Source of the DNA: Ancylobacter aquaticus
GTDB taxonomy: Bacteria > Pseudomonadota > Alphaproteobacteria > Rhizobiales > Xanthobacteraceae
DNA: 64,000 nt
NCBI RefSeq assembly: GCF_004339465.1
Contig: NZ_SMFY01000002.1
Coordinates: 620,001 to 684,000, forward strand
Reading direction: 5' to 3'
Shown in pieces: positions 38,661-47,546 of this stretch. The notes under the pieces were generated by a model. That model made no database searches. It saw nothing but the letters and a program-made list of their open reading frames with translations, and was not told where the DNA came from. Every line of letters begins with the position of its first letter. The stretch's first letter is position 1. The position numbers were made by a program, and so were the translations under genes.

Positions 38661-40040
38661 CTCGCTGCTCCTGTAAAATTCGTGAGGGTGGCCACGTCAC
38701 CAAAGAACCCACCGCCAGCCGTCCCCGGTGCGCTCAGTAGGCCGGTCAGAGCCTGCTGCAGGCCAATGTCGATAATCTTGTCGAGCACGCTGTTTAGGGC
38801 GTTGGACAGCGCGTCCGCTGCGCTCACGCCGTTGCGGATGTCGGAGACGAAACCGCCAAGGACGTCGTAGGCAGTGCCGCGGATCTCATCCATCGAGTCG
38901 ACCAGGGCCGCCTGCGACGTTGCCTGCTTTTCCAAGGCGGCAGCCGCCTGGCCGGAGCGGGCGGCGAGCTCGTCGATCTTGGCGGCATAGGCAGGCGTCA
39001 CCTCGATGCCCGCGCGCTGAAGCTCCAGCAACAGTTCTGTTTTAACACGCAACGCCTCCGCTGCCGCTGTCGTCATGCCGAGGGCCTGCTGTTCGGTCGC
39101 CATCTGCGTGATGCGCGCTTCGGCAGACAGGACGATCGAGTCATAGGCTTTGGCAAGCCGGTCCGCCGCGTCACCGGCGGGCGTCTTGACCTTGGACAGG
39201 TCGCCCATTCCGCCGGTCGGATTGATCGTTACGCGCTGCGGCCGGGCATCGAGTTGCGACTGCAAGCCAGCGGCTTCGGCCAGTCGCCGGTCGATACCCT
39301 CCTGCCCACCGCCGAAGACGAAGGCCGAAGACGACTTCCGCATGTTGTCAGCGGCAGCGGTCAGAAGGTCGATCCGACGCTGGAGCGTGCTGTTCGACTG
39401 CGCCTCGGTGGCGTTGAGCAGATCGACGAAGGTCCGCATTTCCGCCACGACGGAGACGATCGCGCCTTTGAGGTTAGTGCCGACGGTCGTGGACAGCTTC
39501 GCGAAGGCGCGGTCGATCTCGACGGCCCGCTGGATGAGCTCGGCGTCGATCACGTTGCCAGTGTCGCGAGCTTCTTGCCGCATCTTGGCAATATAACCAG
39601 AGCCCTGGTCGATCAGCCGAAGGAACTGCTCACCACCGCTGCCGCTGAAGAGCTCATCCGAGATGCGAATCTGGCTGGCCTTGTCGAGTCGGCCCAGCTT
39701 TTCGATGATCTCTTCGAACAGTGCCGACGGGTCCGCGAGCTTTTCCTTGAGATCAGCGGCATTATAGCCAAGACGCTGGAACGCTTCCGCAGCACTTCCG
39801 GCGCCGCTGACAACGAACTCATCCGCCCGAAGCTGAAGCTCCTTCAGCCCGTCGGCCATGGCATCCAGCCCGACCAGCGCACCTTGGGCCGCGTAACCAA
39901 GCTCTTGAAATTTCTCGACTTGGACGCCGGCTTTCTGCGCTTCGGCGTTCAATTGTGCCAGGTCTGAAGCGGCAGCCTTGGCGCCAGCAAACAAACCGCC
40001 GACGCCGAGGCCAGCAAGCCCAAGTTTCAGCCCGTCACCA
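38657..40040 (-). pseudogene. Tail tape-measure protein, 5'-truncated remnant
   Basis: An open frame of about 460 codons with long helical, Ala/Gln-rich segments, a glycine-rich hydrophobic stretch (LGLAGLGVGGLFAGAKAA) near its beginning and a C-terminus typical of tape-measure proteins (ALNSVLDKIIDIGLQQALTGLL). It has lost its 5' end. The frame runs without a start codon of its own to the junction at about 40040, where lysR-derived sequence gives an in-frame stop. Most full-length tape measures are much longer. Probably not functional. Confidence 0.75.
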
Positions 40041-40814
40041 ATAACCGAAGCGGGCGGCGCCTATGTCGCCTCGGCACGGCGCGTTCTCGAGGATCTGACC
40101 GAGGCCGAACGCGCCGCATCGGGCGAATATCGCGCGCCCCGTGGCGAGCTTCTGATTACGGCCCCGATTATGTTCGGCAAGATGCATGTCGCGCCGATCG
40201 TCCACGACTTCCTCGGCGCCTATCCGGAAGTGACGGTCAGGCTCACACTGACCGACGGTGTCGTCGATCTCGTCGAATCGCATGTCGATGTCGCCGTGAG
40301 ATTGGGTAAACTTCCCGACAGCACGCTTGTAGCCAGACGTGTGGGCGACGTGCGCTGGGTGGCATGCGCGAGCCCGGGCTACATAGCCCGTCGCGGCGCG
40401 CCCGCATCGCCCGACGAACTGGCCGATCACGAATGCATCGCCTTTGAAGGACTCCAGCTCTGGCGGGACTGGACCTTCGCAGGCCCGCGCGGCGAACAGA
40501 CCGCAATCGTCCGTCCGCGCTATTCGGTGAACACCGCCGATGCCGTGATCGAGGGAGCCGCGGCGGGCATCGGAATTGCCTACATCATTTCCTATCAGGC
40601 CGCCGAAAGCGTTCGCGATGGCGTTCTCGTGCCGATCCTGCGCGAATGGGCGCCACCTCCCTTCCCCGTGCAGATCGTTCATGCGTCTCGCGCGCACCAG
40701 CCTTTGAAGCTCAGGGCCTTCCTGGATTTCGTGACTCCACGCCTACGCGAGCGCCTGTTCGCCATCGGGCAGGTGTTCGAGACAGATCAGGCTGCGGGGG
40801 GCATACCGGCCTGA
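40041..40814 (+). pseudogene. LysR-family regulator lacking its DNA-binding domain
   Basis: The frame begins inside the helix usually written LTEAGxxY (here ITEAGGAYVASARRVLEDL) and contains the whole LysR effector-binding domain (about 230 residues, from GELLITAPIMFGKMHV onward) to a normal stop. The N-terminal winged helix of about 60 residues is absent. Upstream sequence in the same frame comes from the antisense strand of the phage tape-measure gene. The break lies at about 40040. A fused start at 39978 could in theory give a chimeric protein without DNA binding. A regulator broken by prophage decay is the simplest reading. Confidence 0.82.
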
Positions 40815-40936
40815 GTATTTTCGGCAGGCTGCGGCACGGGCACTGAGCCGTTTCCGGCAAGCCGCAGCAGATGCGCGGAGGCAGGATTTCCACCCCCCAT
40901 CCGCCCATCGCGCCCGCGCTGGCAGCGGTTCCGGGT

Positions 40937-41593
40937 TCAGGCCTTTTCGGCGCTCAGCACGAAGATGGGAACATCGCCGGGATAGGGCGAGGCTGGGAAA
41001 AGCTGCTGCCACGGGCGGATGGTCGCAAATCCCGCCTCCTCCAGCATCCGCCGCATCGCCGGCTCCGTGATCCCGTCATGCAGCGGCAGGCGGGCCGCGA
41101 GTTCCAGGGCATAGGTCGAGCGATATTGCGGGGCGACCGACCACAGGCCATCCGACACGACGAGCCGCCCGCCGGGGCGCAGCAGCCGATGAGCCGTGTG
41201 CAGCGCCTCCATCGGCTGTTCGAGCGTCCACAGGACATTGCGAAGCGTGACGATATCGGCGCAGGCGTCCGCGGCCGGGATATCGCGGATCAACGCGGTC
41301 TCGAACCCCGCCTCGACCCCTGCCGCGCGGGCGGCGGCACGGGCGGCCGCGACCATGCCGGGCGAGGCGTCGTACCCGCGCACCCGGTGGCCGAGGGCGG
41401 CGGCGATGAGCGCGCAGGCCCCGGTGCCGCTGCCGAGATCGACCACGTCGCGCGGGCCATCGGCCGCGAAGGCGGCCTCCAGCACCGCGTGCCAGAGCTC
41501 GGCCTGCGCGACATGCGAGGCGACACCGTCGAACAACGGCGCTCGGGCGCTCCAATGGGCGGTGACGGCGGCCTGAGCGTCAGCCCTGGTCAT
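40937..41593 (-). CDS. Class I SAM-dependent methyltransferase
   Basis: A 218-residue methyltransferase with motif I VVDLGSGTGACAL and the methyltransferase_11-type core, including RPGGRLVVSD. It is the last gene of the riboswitch-led ABC importer operon, 28 bases after the ATPase stop. Given the cobalamin riboswitch, a role in cobamide or metallophore modification is possible, but the substrate is unknown. Confidence 0.87.
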   Translation of the reverse strand: MTRADAQAAVTAHWSARAPLFDGVASHVAQAELWHAVLEAAFAADGPRDVVDLGSGTGACALIAAALGHRVRGYDASPGMVAAARAAARAAGVEAGFETALIRDIPAADACADIVTLRNVLWTLEQPMEALHTAHRLLRPGGRLVVSDGLWSVAPQYRSTYALELAARLPLHDGITEPAMRRMLEEAGFATIRPWQQLFPASPYPGDVPIFVLSAEKA

Positions 41594-41621
41594 ATGGGGT
41601 ACCCCTTCCCTTCACGCATCG

Positions 41622-42404
41622 TCACGGGCGCGGACCCGGCTCATGATCGACGAGGTAGTCAATGTGGCGATGGCCGTTGGCGCCCACGCGGATCGTCACG
41701 TCCACACCGAACACCTCGCGGATGAGAGCGGGGGTGAGCACCTCCTCGGGAAGCCCTGCCGCCAGCAGCCGGCCGGCGGACAGCACGCCGATGCGGTCGC
41801 AGAACAGCGAGGCGAGGTTGAGATCGTGCAGCGCCACGATGCAGGTCACGCCGAGGCGGCGGACGAGGCCAAGGATGGAGAGCTGGTGCTGGATGTCGAG
41901 ATGGTTGGTCGGCTCGTCGAGAATGAGCTCGCGCGGCTCCTGCGCCAGCGCCCGGGCGATGTGGACGCGTTGGCGCTCGCCGCCCGACAGCGTGTGCCAG
42001 TGCTGGTCATGCCGCCCCATCAGGCCGACGCGCTGCAAGGCGGCGTCGACGGCCTTCTCGTCCTCGGCGGTCCAGGAGGCGAAGGCGGCGCGATGCGGCG
42101 TTCGCCCCAGCCGTACCACGTCGCACACGGTCAGCTGGATGTCGGTGCTCGCCTGCTGCTCGACAAAGGCGAGGCGCCGGGCCAAGTCGCGGCGGCCGAC
42201 GCCGGCGATGTCCTGCCCGTCCAGCGTCACCACCCCGCTCGCCACCCTACGCAGGCGGCAGAGCAGGCGCAGCAGGCTCGACTTGCCCGAACCGTTGGGG
42301 CCGATCAGCCCGAGCACGCGGCCCGGCTCCACCGCGAGGCTGACGCCGTCGACGATCAGCCGGCCGCCGGCTCCCCAGCGCACGTCATGGGTCGCGAGGG
42401 TCAT
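41622..42404 (-). CDS. ABC importer ATP-binding protein (BtuD/FecE type)
   Basis: A 260-residue nucleotide-binding subunit of a type II importer. Walker A is GPNGSGKSS, signature LSGGERQRVHIARAL, Walker B LILDEPTNHLD. The ATG at 42404 overlaps the permease stop by four bases; the longer open frame upstream is not coding. It works with the permease and binding protein upstream to import a cobamide, siderophore or haem-like ligand. Confidence 0.93.
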   Translation of the reverse strand: MTLATHDVRWGAGGRLIVDGVSLAVEPGRVLGLIGPNGSGKSSLLRLLCRLRRVASGVVTLDGQDIAGVGRRDLARRLAFVEQQASTDIQLTVCDVVRLGRTPHRAAFASWTAEDEKAVDAALQRVGLMGRHDQHWHTLSGGERQRVHIARALAQEPRELILDEPTNHLDIQHQLSILGLVRRLGVTCIVALHDLNLASLFCDRIGVLSAGRLLAAGLPEEVLTPALIREVFGVDVTIRVGANGHRHIDYLVDHEPGPRP

Positions 42405-43438
42405 GCCGGCCGCCTCGCGCGATAGAGAATGAACGCGAAGGCCGGCGCGCCGACCAGCGCGGTGACGATGCCGATCGGCAGGATCTGCTGCGGCACCAGG
42501 ATGCGCGAGAGTACGTCGGCGAGGATCATGAACACGGCGCCAACGATCAGGCAGGCCGGCAGCAGCCGGGCATGAGAGGGGCCGACGAGGAAGCGGGCGG
42601 CATGGGGAATGACCAGCCCGACAAAGCCGACCGTGCCGACAATCGCGACCATGGTGGCGGTCAGCAGCGCCGTGGTGGCCAGCAGCACCAGCCGCACCCG
42701 CGTGACATGGATGCCGAGCGAGGCGGCGGCATCCGCGCCGAAGGCGAAGGCATCGAGCGCCTTGGCGTGCACCATGCAGACGAGGAAGCCGAGCAGCGCC
42801 ACCGGCGCCGCCACCCACAAATCCGACCAGCGCACGCCGCCGAAATTGCCCAACAGCCAGAACATGACTCCGCGTGCTTGCTCGGCGCTGGCCATGGTGG
42901 TGACGATGGTGGCGGTCGCGGCGTTGAACAGCTGCGAGCCGGCGACGCCGGCGAGGATCACCCGGTCGCTGCCACCGCCCGCCCCGGCGGCGAGCAGCCC
43001 GACCATGACGAGCGCCGCAACCGAGCCGAGGAAGGCCCCGCCGGAGAGACCGAGCGTCGCCCCGCCAAAGCCGAGGATCATCACGCACACCGCCCCGGTG
43101 GAGGCGCCGGCCGAGACGCCGAGAATATAGGGCTCGGCCAGCGGGTTGCGCAGCAGCGCCTGCAGGATGGCGCCGGAAAGCGCGAGCGCGCCCCCGCACA
43201 GCGCCGCCATCAAGGCCCGGCTCAGCCGGTACTCGAAGATCACGCCCTGCTGGATGGCGCTCACGGGATAGCCGAGATCGAACAGCCCGTTGCCGAGCGC
43301 GCGAAAGGCGACATTGAGCGGGATCGGCATCTCGCCCACCGTCACCGCCAGCGCGATGGCGAAGGCCAGCGCGACGAGTGAAAGGCCGGCGAGAGCGATC
43401 CGCGCCGGCCAGTTCGGCCCGATGACGAGATGGCTCAA
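42401..43438 (-). CDS. FecCD-family ABC importer permease (BtuC-like)
   Basis: A 345-residue inner-membrane protein with about ten predicted helices and FecCD motifs (GAILQALLRNPLAEPYILGVSAGA-type block, here in part QALLRNPLAEPYILG, and FVGLVIPHAAR). The start is a TTG at 43438 that overlaps the stop of the binding-protein gene. It forms the transmembrane path with the ATPase downstream. The riboswitch upstream of the operon favours a corrinoid substrate. Confidence 0.93.
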   Translation of the reverse strand: MSHLVIGPNWPARIALAGLSLVALAFAIALAVTVGEMPIPLNVAFRALGNGLFDLGYPVSAIQQGVIFEYRLSRALMAALCGGALALSGAILQALLRNPLAEPYILGVSAGASTGAVCVMILGFGGATLGLSGGAFLGSVAALVMVGLLAAGAGGGSDRVILAGVAGSQLFNAATATIVTTMASAEQARGVMFWLLGNFGGVRWSDLWVAAPVALLGFLVCMVHAKALDAFAFGADAAASLGIHVTRVRLVLLATTALLTATMVAIVGTVGFVGLVIPHAARFLVGPSHARLLPACLIVGAVFMILADVLSRILVPQQILPIGIVTALVGAPAFAFILYRARRPA

Positions 43439-44484
43439 TTGACCAGACCGAAGCCCTGCACCGCCTCGGCGATGGCCTCGATGCCCTCCACCGTGTCCAT
43501 GCCCGGCCGGGTGGAGCCGACATCGACGATGATGATCCGGCTGTTCTTCACCGCCGATAGCTGGCTGGCGACGGGATCGGTCTTGAGGAAATTGAGCTTG
43601 GCCTCGATGTCGTCGGCGGGAAAGCGGCGGCGGTCCATCTTCACCAGCACCAGCACGTCGGGATCATTGGCGGCGATGGTCTCCCAGCCGACCAGCGGCC
43701 ATTCCTCCTCGGTGGTGATGATATTGCGGGCGCCAAGCTGGGCCATCACATAGGCCGGCACGCCGTTCCTGCCGGCAAGGAAGGCATCGCCCTTGATGTC
43801 CTTGCTGGAGAACCACAGCGCCATGGAGACGTCCCTGCCCTTCAGCGTCGCGAGCGTGCGGGCGGCGGCCTCCTCGCGTGCCTTCAGGCTGGCGACCAGT
43901 GCCTCGGCGCGGTCGGAGACGTCGAAGATCGCGCCATATTCCAGGATGTTCCGGTAGAGCAGCTCGGTCGAATACATCTGCGTGCGAACGCCGTCGCCGG
44001 CCCCGGTATTGTCCTTGCCGACGCAATCGGTGGGCGAGACATAGACCGGCACCTTCACGCCGTCGAAACGGTCCCGCTTGCCGATGATGCCGTTCGGGCC
44101 GATGTGCCATTCGTACATGGCGACCACCAGGTCCGGCTCCTGCCCGACCACCGCCTCGAAGCTGGGATCATTGTCGGCGAGTCGCTTCACCCCTTCATTC
44201 ACCGCCTCATAGGGCTTGGCGACCGGGCCGAACCAGAGCGCGGAGGCGACCACACGCTCGCCGAGGCCGAGCGCATAGAGAATTTCGGTCTGCGCCTGCC
44301 CGACGCTGACGACACGCTGCGGGGCGTGGTCGATCACCACCTGATGGCCGCAATTCTCCAGCGTCAGCGGGTAGGTCGTGCCGGCTAGCGCATTCCCGGC
44401 CATGCCGGCGCCGGCGAGAAGGCCGAGCGCCAGCGCGACGGTTCGGGCCGGCCTGCGGAGAGGATGGGAAATCGTGTTGAGCAT
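43435..44484 (-). CDS. ABC importer substrate-binding protein (BtuF/FecB type)
   Basis: A 349-residue periplasmic protein. A signal peptide (LALGLLAGAGMAGNALA) is followed by a Fe/B12-periplasmic-binding fold beginning YPLTLENCGHQVVIDHAPQRVVSVG. Cys residues in ENCG and TDCVG may form a disulfide. The ATG at 44484 is the family start; the frame opens at 44583. First gene of the four-gene operon controlled by the cobalamin riboswitch at 44598-44810. Confidence 0.92.
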   Translation of the reverse strand: MLNTISHPLRRPARTVALALGLLAGAGMAGNALAGTTYPLTLENCGHQVVIDHAPQRVVSVGQAQTEILYALGLGERVVASALWFGPVAKPYEAVNEGVKRLADNDPSFEAVVGQEPDLVVAMYEWHIGPNGIIGKRDRFDGVKVPVYVSPTDCVGKDNTGAGDGVRTQMYSTELLYRNILEYGAIFDVSDRAEALVASLKAREEAAARTLATLKGRDVSMALWFSSKDIKGDAFLAGRNGVPAYVMAQLGARNIITTEEEWPLVGWETIAANDPDVLVLVKMDRRRFPADDIEAKLNFLKTDPVASQLSAVKNSRIIIVDVGSTRPGMDTVEGIEAIAEAVQGFGLVN

Positions 44485-44597
44485 TGTCACCGCTTCCTGA
44501 AAAAGGAAGACGGGAAGCGCAAAGGGAACCGGCGCCGGCAGGGCTCCCTCGAGCCCTTGCACGGCCGGCAACCTCCGGAGCACCCCGCCCGAAAGAT

Positions 44598-44810
44598 TGG
44601 TCGCGATCAGGGCAGGTCTCCTGGCTCGCGGGTCGACGCTGGCTCCGCCCGGCCTTCCCAGCGCGCGGCCTGAGCCGTGGTGCCAGTGGACGATGGGCAG
44701 AGGGCTCGCCGCTTACAGTTGCGGGGGCAGCCTCGGCATTGGCGCGAACGCCTCACCGAATTCCCTCTTAGCTCCGGGCGGGGACCCGAAGAACCTTGAT
44801 CGGCCGTGAC
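44598..44810 (-). promoter_or_regulatory. Cobalamin riboswitch
   Basis: On the minus strand, in the leader of the importer operon. The reverse complement of the plus-strand text contains the B12-box AGCCAGGAGACCTGC (plus 44611-44625), and the plus strand shows TTACAGTTGCGGGGGCAGC and ACCGAATTCCCTC, all hallmarks of cobalamin riboswitch listings. It begins about 110 bases before the binding-protein start, leaving room for an expression platform. Binding of adenosylcobalamin should repress the operon. Exact ends are approximate. Confidence 0.92.
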
Positions 44811-44846
44811 CGTAACCGCTCGCAATCCGTCGTCAAGGGCAACAAT

Positions 44847-44863
44847 TTGATACATTATATCAA
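44847..44863. promoter_or_regulatory. Palindromic operator-like site at riboswitch promoter
   Basis: Perfect inverted repeat TTGATA-CATTA-TATCAA in an AT-rich island. Read on the minus strand it includes TATAAT, a good -10 box for the riboswitch transcript. A repressor bound here would block the promoter. The cognate regulator is unknown. Confidence 0.5.
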
Positions 44864-45259
44864 TAGCGGTCACAAGGGCTGTCTGCGAAGTGGCTGCGTG
44901 CCTGCGGGCCATGTCGGGTGTTGGGGAGGACAGGAGCGCTCCGCAGCCCGCGTGGTGCTGATGGCGGTTGATAGGGAGCGTCACGCCGCGTTGTGGGCGA
45001 CGATCCGCAACGCCTCAGTGAAAGCCGACCTTGATGGGTGCCCCCCGCGACGCGGCTGCGCGCCAGCCGCATGCTCGCCCCTACTTCATCGTGGCCGAAA
45101 GTTGGCAGGCGGGTGACCTTGCCCGGCTCCCGGCGAAATCACATAGTTGCACAAACAGATTCTCCGTCCCTCGACAGCGGCGGCTGGAGAGCCTCGTTTC
45201 GGTTCCAGACGGGCGCAGCGGCGCCGGCCTCCATCACGTCTCTCAAGGGCACGCCCCCC
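44864..45259. other. Intergenic region between riboswitch promoter and NCS2 permease
   Basis: About 400 bases without a supported gene. Open frames extend through it in several phases, but none has a ribosome site. It should contain the promoter of the permease operon; no clear box was recognised. Confidence 0.5.
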
Positions 45260-46966
45260 ATGCCGCGCAAGCCGTCGAACATCATCTACTCGGCCGACGA
45301 GACGCCACCGCTCGGCACGCAACTGGTCCTCGGCGTCCAGCACGCCACGCTGGCCCTGCTGTTCATCGTCTATCCCCTGGTCGCCGCCACCGAGGCCGGG
45401 CTGTCCTTCGACGACACGCAGATCTTCATCACCAGCTGCATCATCTTCATGGGGATAGCCACGCTGGTGGAATGCCTGCCCCGTTATGGGTCGGGCCTGC
45501 TGCTGGTGCAGATTCCCAATATGGCGCACCTGCCGCTGGCGGTGCAGTCGCTGGCCGCCGGCGGGCCGGCGCTCTATGCCGGCATGAGCCTGATCGCCGC
45601 CGTGTCGCAGCTCACCCTCTCGCGCTTCATCGGCGCCCTGCGGGCGGTGTTTCCGCCCGAGGTCTGCGGCGTCGCCGTCACCATGCTGGGCGTGGCGCTG
45701 GCCGATCCCGCCCTGCGCCGCGTCTTCGGCATCACCGGAGAAATCACCCCGGACCTCGACCTGCGCTACGCCATGGTCAGCGTGGTGACTCTGGTCATCA
45801 TCATCGTGCTGGCCATCTTCTCGCGAGGCCTGCTTCGCCTGTTCGCGGTCGCCATCGGCGCCGGCGCGGGCTGGGCGCTCGCCGTCTATGTCGGCGTCGC
45901 GCCGCAGCCGGCGGAGAGCTTCGCCACACTGGCCTATATCGACCTGCCGCGCCTCGGCTTCCCCGGCCTCAGCTTCTTTTCCTGGGCGCTGATCCCGGCC
46001 GCCATCATCACCGGCATCATCTCGGCGGTCGACATGCTCGGCACCGTGGTGTCGATGCAGCGCATGGACGATGCCGACTGGCGCCGCGCCGATCTCGGCC
46101 AGGCCGGCCGCGCCATCCGCGCCAATACCATCGCCGACATGGGCACCGCCGTCACCGGCGGCTTCGCCAGCGCCTCATCCTCGGCCGCCATCGGCGTCGC
46201 CTTCGCCACCGGCACCACGGCGTGGCGCGTCGGCGCCATCTCCGGCATCCTCATGGTGCTGGCCGCCTTCTCGCCGCGACTTATCGGCCTGCTGACCATC
46301 ATCCCCTCGTCGGTGATCGGCGCCATCCTTGTCTATGCCGCCGCCTTCCTCATCGTCGCCGGCATGGAACTCATCCTGTCCCGCCGCCTCAGCGACCGGC
46401 GCATCTTCACGGTCGGTCTCGCCATCCTCGCGGGCCTCGCCGTGGCGATCCTTCCCGAGCTTGTGCACATCACGCCGGAATGGATGCAGCCGATCCTCGA
46501 ATCGCCGCTCTCGGTGGCCACGGCGGTCGCCATCATCCTCAACCTGATCTTCCGCATCGGCATCCGCCAGGAAGCCTCGCGCGACGTTACCGTGGAAGAG
46601 AACCCCTTCACCGTGGCGACGGAGTTTCTTGAGAACCAGGGCGATCTCTGGGGTGCGCGGCGCGATGTCGTCGCCATTGCCATCCCGGTCGTCGCCGAAG
46701 GTGTTGAGATGCTGCTGGACACCGGCGTCGCGCCGGGCAAGCTGGAAATGCGGGCCCATTTCGACGAGGAGAATTTCGACGTCAGCCTGATCTATGACGG
46801 CGAGCCGATCGCCATCCCCACCCACCGGCCCTCGCCGGAAGACCTCCTGGGCGACGCGCAGGCCGTGGCGCGCTTCGTCGGCTATATGCTGAGCAAGCGG
46901 GCGGACAAGCTGGTCCTCGGCACCGACGGCACGCACCAGAAGCTGACCCTGCGCTTCGAGCACTGA
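45260..46966 (+). CDS. NCS2 (uracil-xanthine type) permease with C-terminal degenerate HATPase-like domain
   Basis: A 568-residue protein starting MPRKPSNIIYS. Residues about 15-440 form a UraA-fold nucleobase/cation symporter with some 12-14 helices and NCS2 motifs (GIISAVDMLGTVVSM, TAVTGGFASASSS). The cytoplasmic C-terminus (about 450-568) can be matched by eye to the RsbW-like protein encoded two genes downstream: VAEGVEMLLDTG against VDEFFNNAVDYG, LIYDGEPIAIP against VFSDDGNPFDP. It lacks the N-box asparagines. The genes that follow are a STAS protein and an RsbW-type kinase. A transporter gated by, or reporting to, a partner-switching system is inference. Confidence 0.85.
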   Translation: MPRKPSNIIYSADETPPLGTQLVLGVQHATLALLFIVYPLVAATEAGLSFDDTQIFITSCIIFMGIATLVECLPRYGSGLLLVQIPNMAHLPLAVQSLAAGGPALYAGMSLIAAVSQLTLSRFIGALRAVFPPEVCGVAVTMLGVALADPALRRVFGITGEITPDLDLRYAMVSVVTLVIIIVLAIFSRGLLRLFAVAIGAGAGWALAVYVGVAPQPAESFATLAYIDLPRLGFPGLSFFSWALIPAAIITGIISAVDMLGTVVSMQRMDDADWRRADLGQAGRAIRANTIADMGTAVTGGFASASSSAAIGVAFATGTTAWRVGAISGILMVLAAFSPRLIGLLTIIPSSVIGAILVYAAAFLIVAGMELILSRRLSDRRIFTVGLAILAGLAVAILPELVHITPEWMQPILESPLSVATAVAIILNLIFRIGIRQEASRDVTVEENPFTVATEFLENQGDLWGARRDVVAIAIPVVAEGVEMLLDTGVAPGKLEMRAHFDEENFDVSLIYDGEPIAIPTHRPSPEDLLGDAQAVARFVGYMLSKRADKLVLGTDGTHQKLTLRFEH

Positions 46967-46973
46967 TCCCGCC

Positions 46974-47000
46974 GGGGCGGCGCCTTGCCGGAGGCGCCTT
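46974..47000 (+). terminator. GC-rich hairpin after NCS2 permease
   Basis: Stem GGCGCC...GGCGCC around TTGCCGGA, followed by only TTT. It could attenuate read-through from the permease into the STAS gene. Confidence 0.4.
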
Positions 47001-47184
47001 TGCCGGGGGGCCTTGGCGGGAGCACCCGCCGGGCCAAGCGCTTGCGTGGCCCTGCCTTTGCCGATAATCCTTGCCTCTTCGCGCGCGTGGGCTGGCAGGC
47101 GATGGGCAGGGCGGCCACCCCGACGACGAAGCCAGATTCCGCCACCGAGCCAATTCACCGCCAGCCGAATTCGGGAGCCAGGCC

Positions 47185-47517
47185 TTGATTCATATCGACC
47201 GCATCGTCGCGGGCACCATCGTCGTCACCGCCGTCAAGGGACGGCTCGACAGCAGTTCCTCGCCGAAGCTGGAGGAATTCCTCGCCGGCGCTCCCCATGA
47301 AGGCAACATCCTGCTCGATTTCGCCGAGCTCACCTATATCAGTTCAGCCGGCCTGCGGGTCGTGCTCAAGGCGACCAAGCTGGTTCGCGGCGCCGGCGGC
47401 ACGCTGGCGGTGTGCGGCCTCATCCCGCAGGTGCACGAGGTATTCGACGTCAGCGGCTTCTCCACGCTGATCCCCATCCATCCCAGCCGCGAGGCTGCCC
47501 TCGCCACCATGACCTGA
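47185..47517 (+). CDS. STAS-domain anti-sigma factor antagonist
   Basis: A 110-residue SpoIIAA/RsbV-like protein. The phosphorylatable serine is in the loop YISSAGLRVVL, and VTAVKGRLDSSSSPKLEEFL forms the first half of the fold. The start is a TTG at 47185 with GGAG about seven bases upstream, because no ATG lies near the family start. It is followed after 29 bases by an RsbW-like kinase, which should phosphorylate it. The PP2C phosphatase at 52412 could reverse this. Confidence 0.88.
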   Translation: MIHIDRIVAGTIVVTAVKGRLDSSSSPKLEEFLAGAPHEGNILLDFAELTYISSAGLRVVLKATKLVRGAGGTLAVCGLIPQVHEVFDVSGFSTLIPIHPSREAALATMT

Positions 47518-47546
47518 CAGTCCCGGCAAACACGGCGGAGCGGGCG

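Larger units (their letters stand above)
32579..40045. mobile_element. Degraded prophage/integrative element at tRNA-Asn
   Basis: The segment runs from the 3' end of tRNA-Asn to a junction inside a LysR gene. It carries a tyrosine recombinase, several small phage-type genes, a tail tape-measure remnant and an AT-rich TIR-ATPase gene. Capsid, terminase, portal and most tail genes are missing, so it is a remnant. I could not find a second copy of the tRNA 3' end near the right edge. A deletion that fused the tape-measure gene to lysR at about 40040 has probably removed it. Confidence 0.78.

Noticed and set aside
39950-40100. Right attachment site (second copy of the tRNA-Asn 3' end)
   Set aside because: No stretch matching the tRNA 3' end was found near the junction; it was probably deleted.
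41622-43523. A 633-codon frame joining ATPase and upstream sequence
   Set aside because: Only the last 260 codons encode the ATPase; the rest is out of frame with the FecCD permease that clearly occupies the region.
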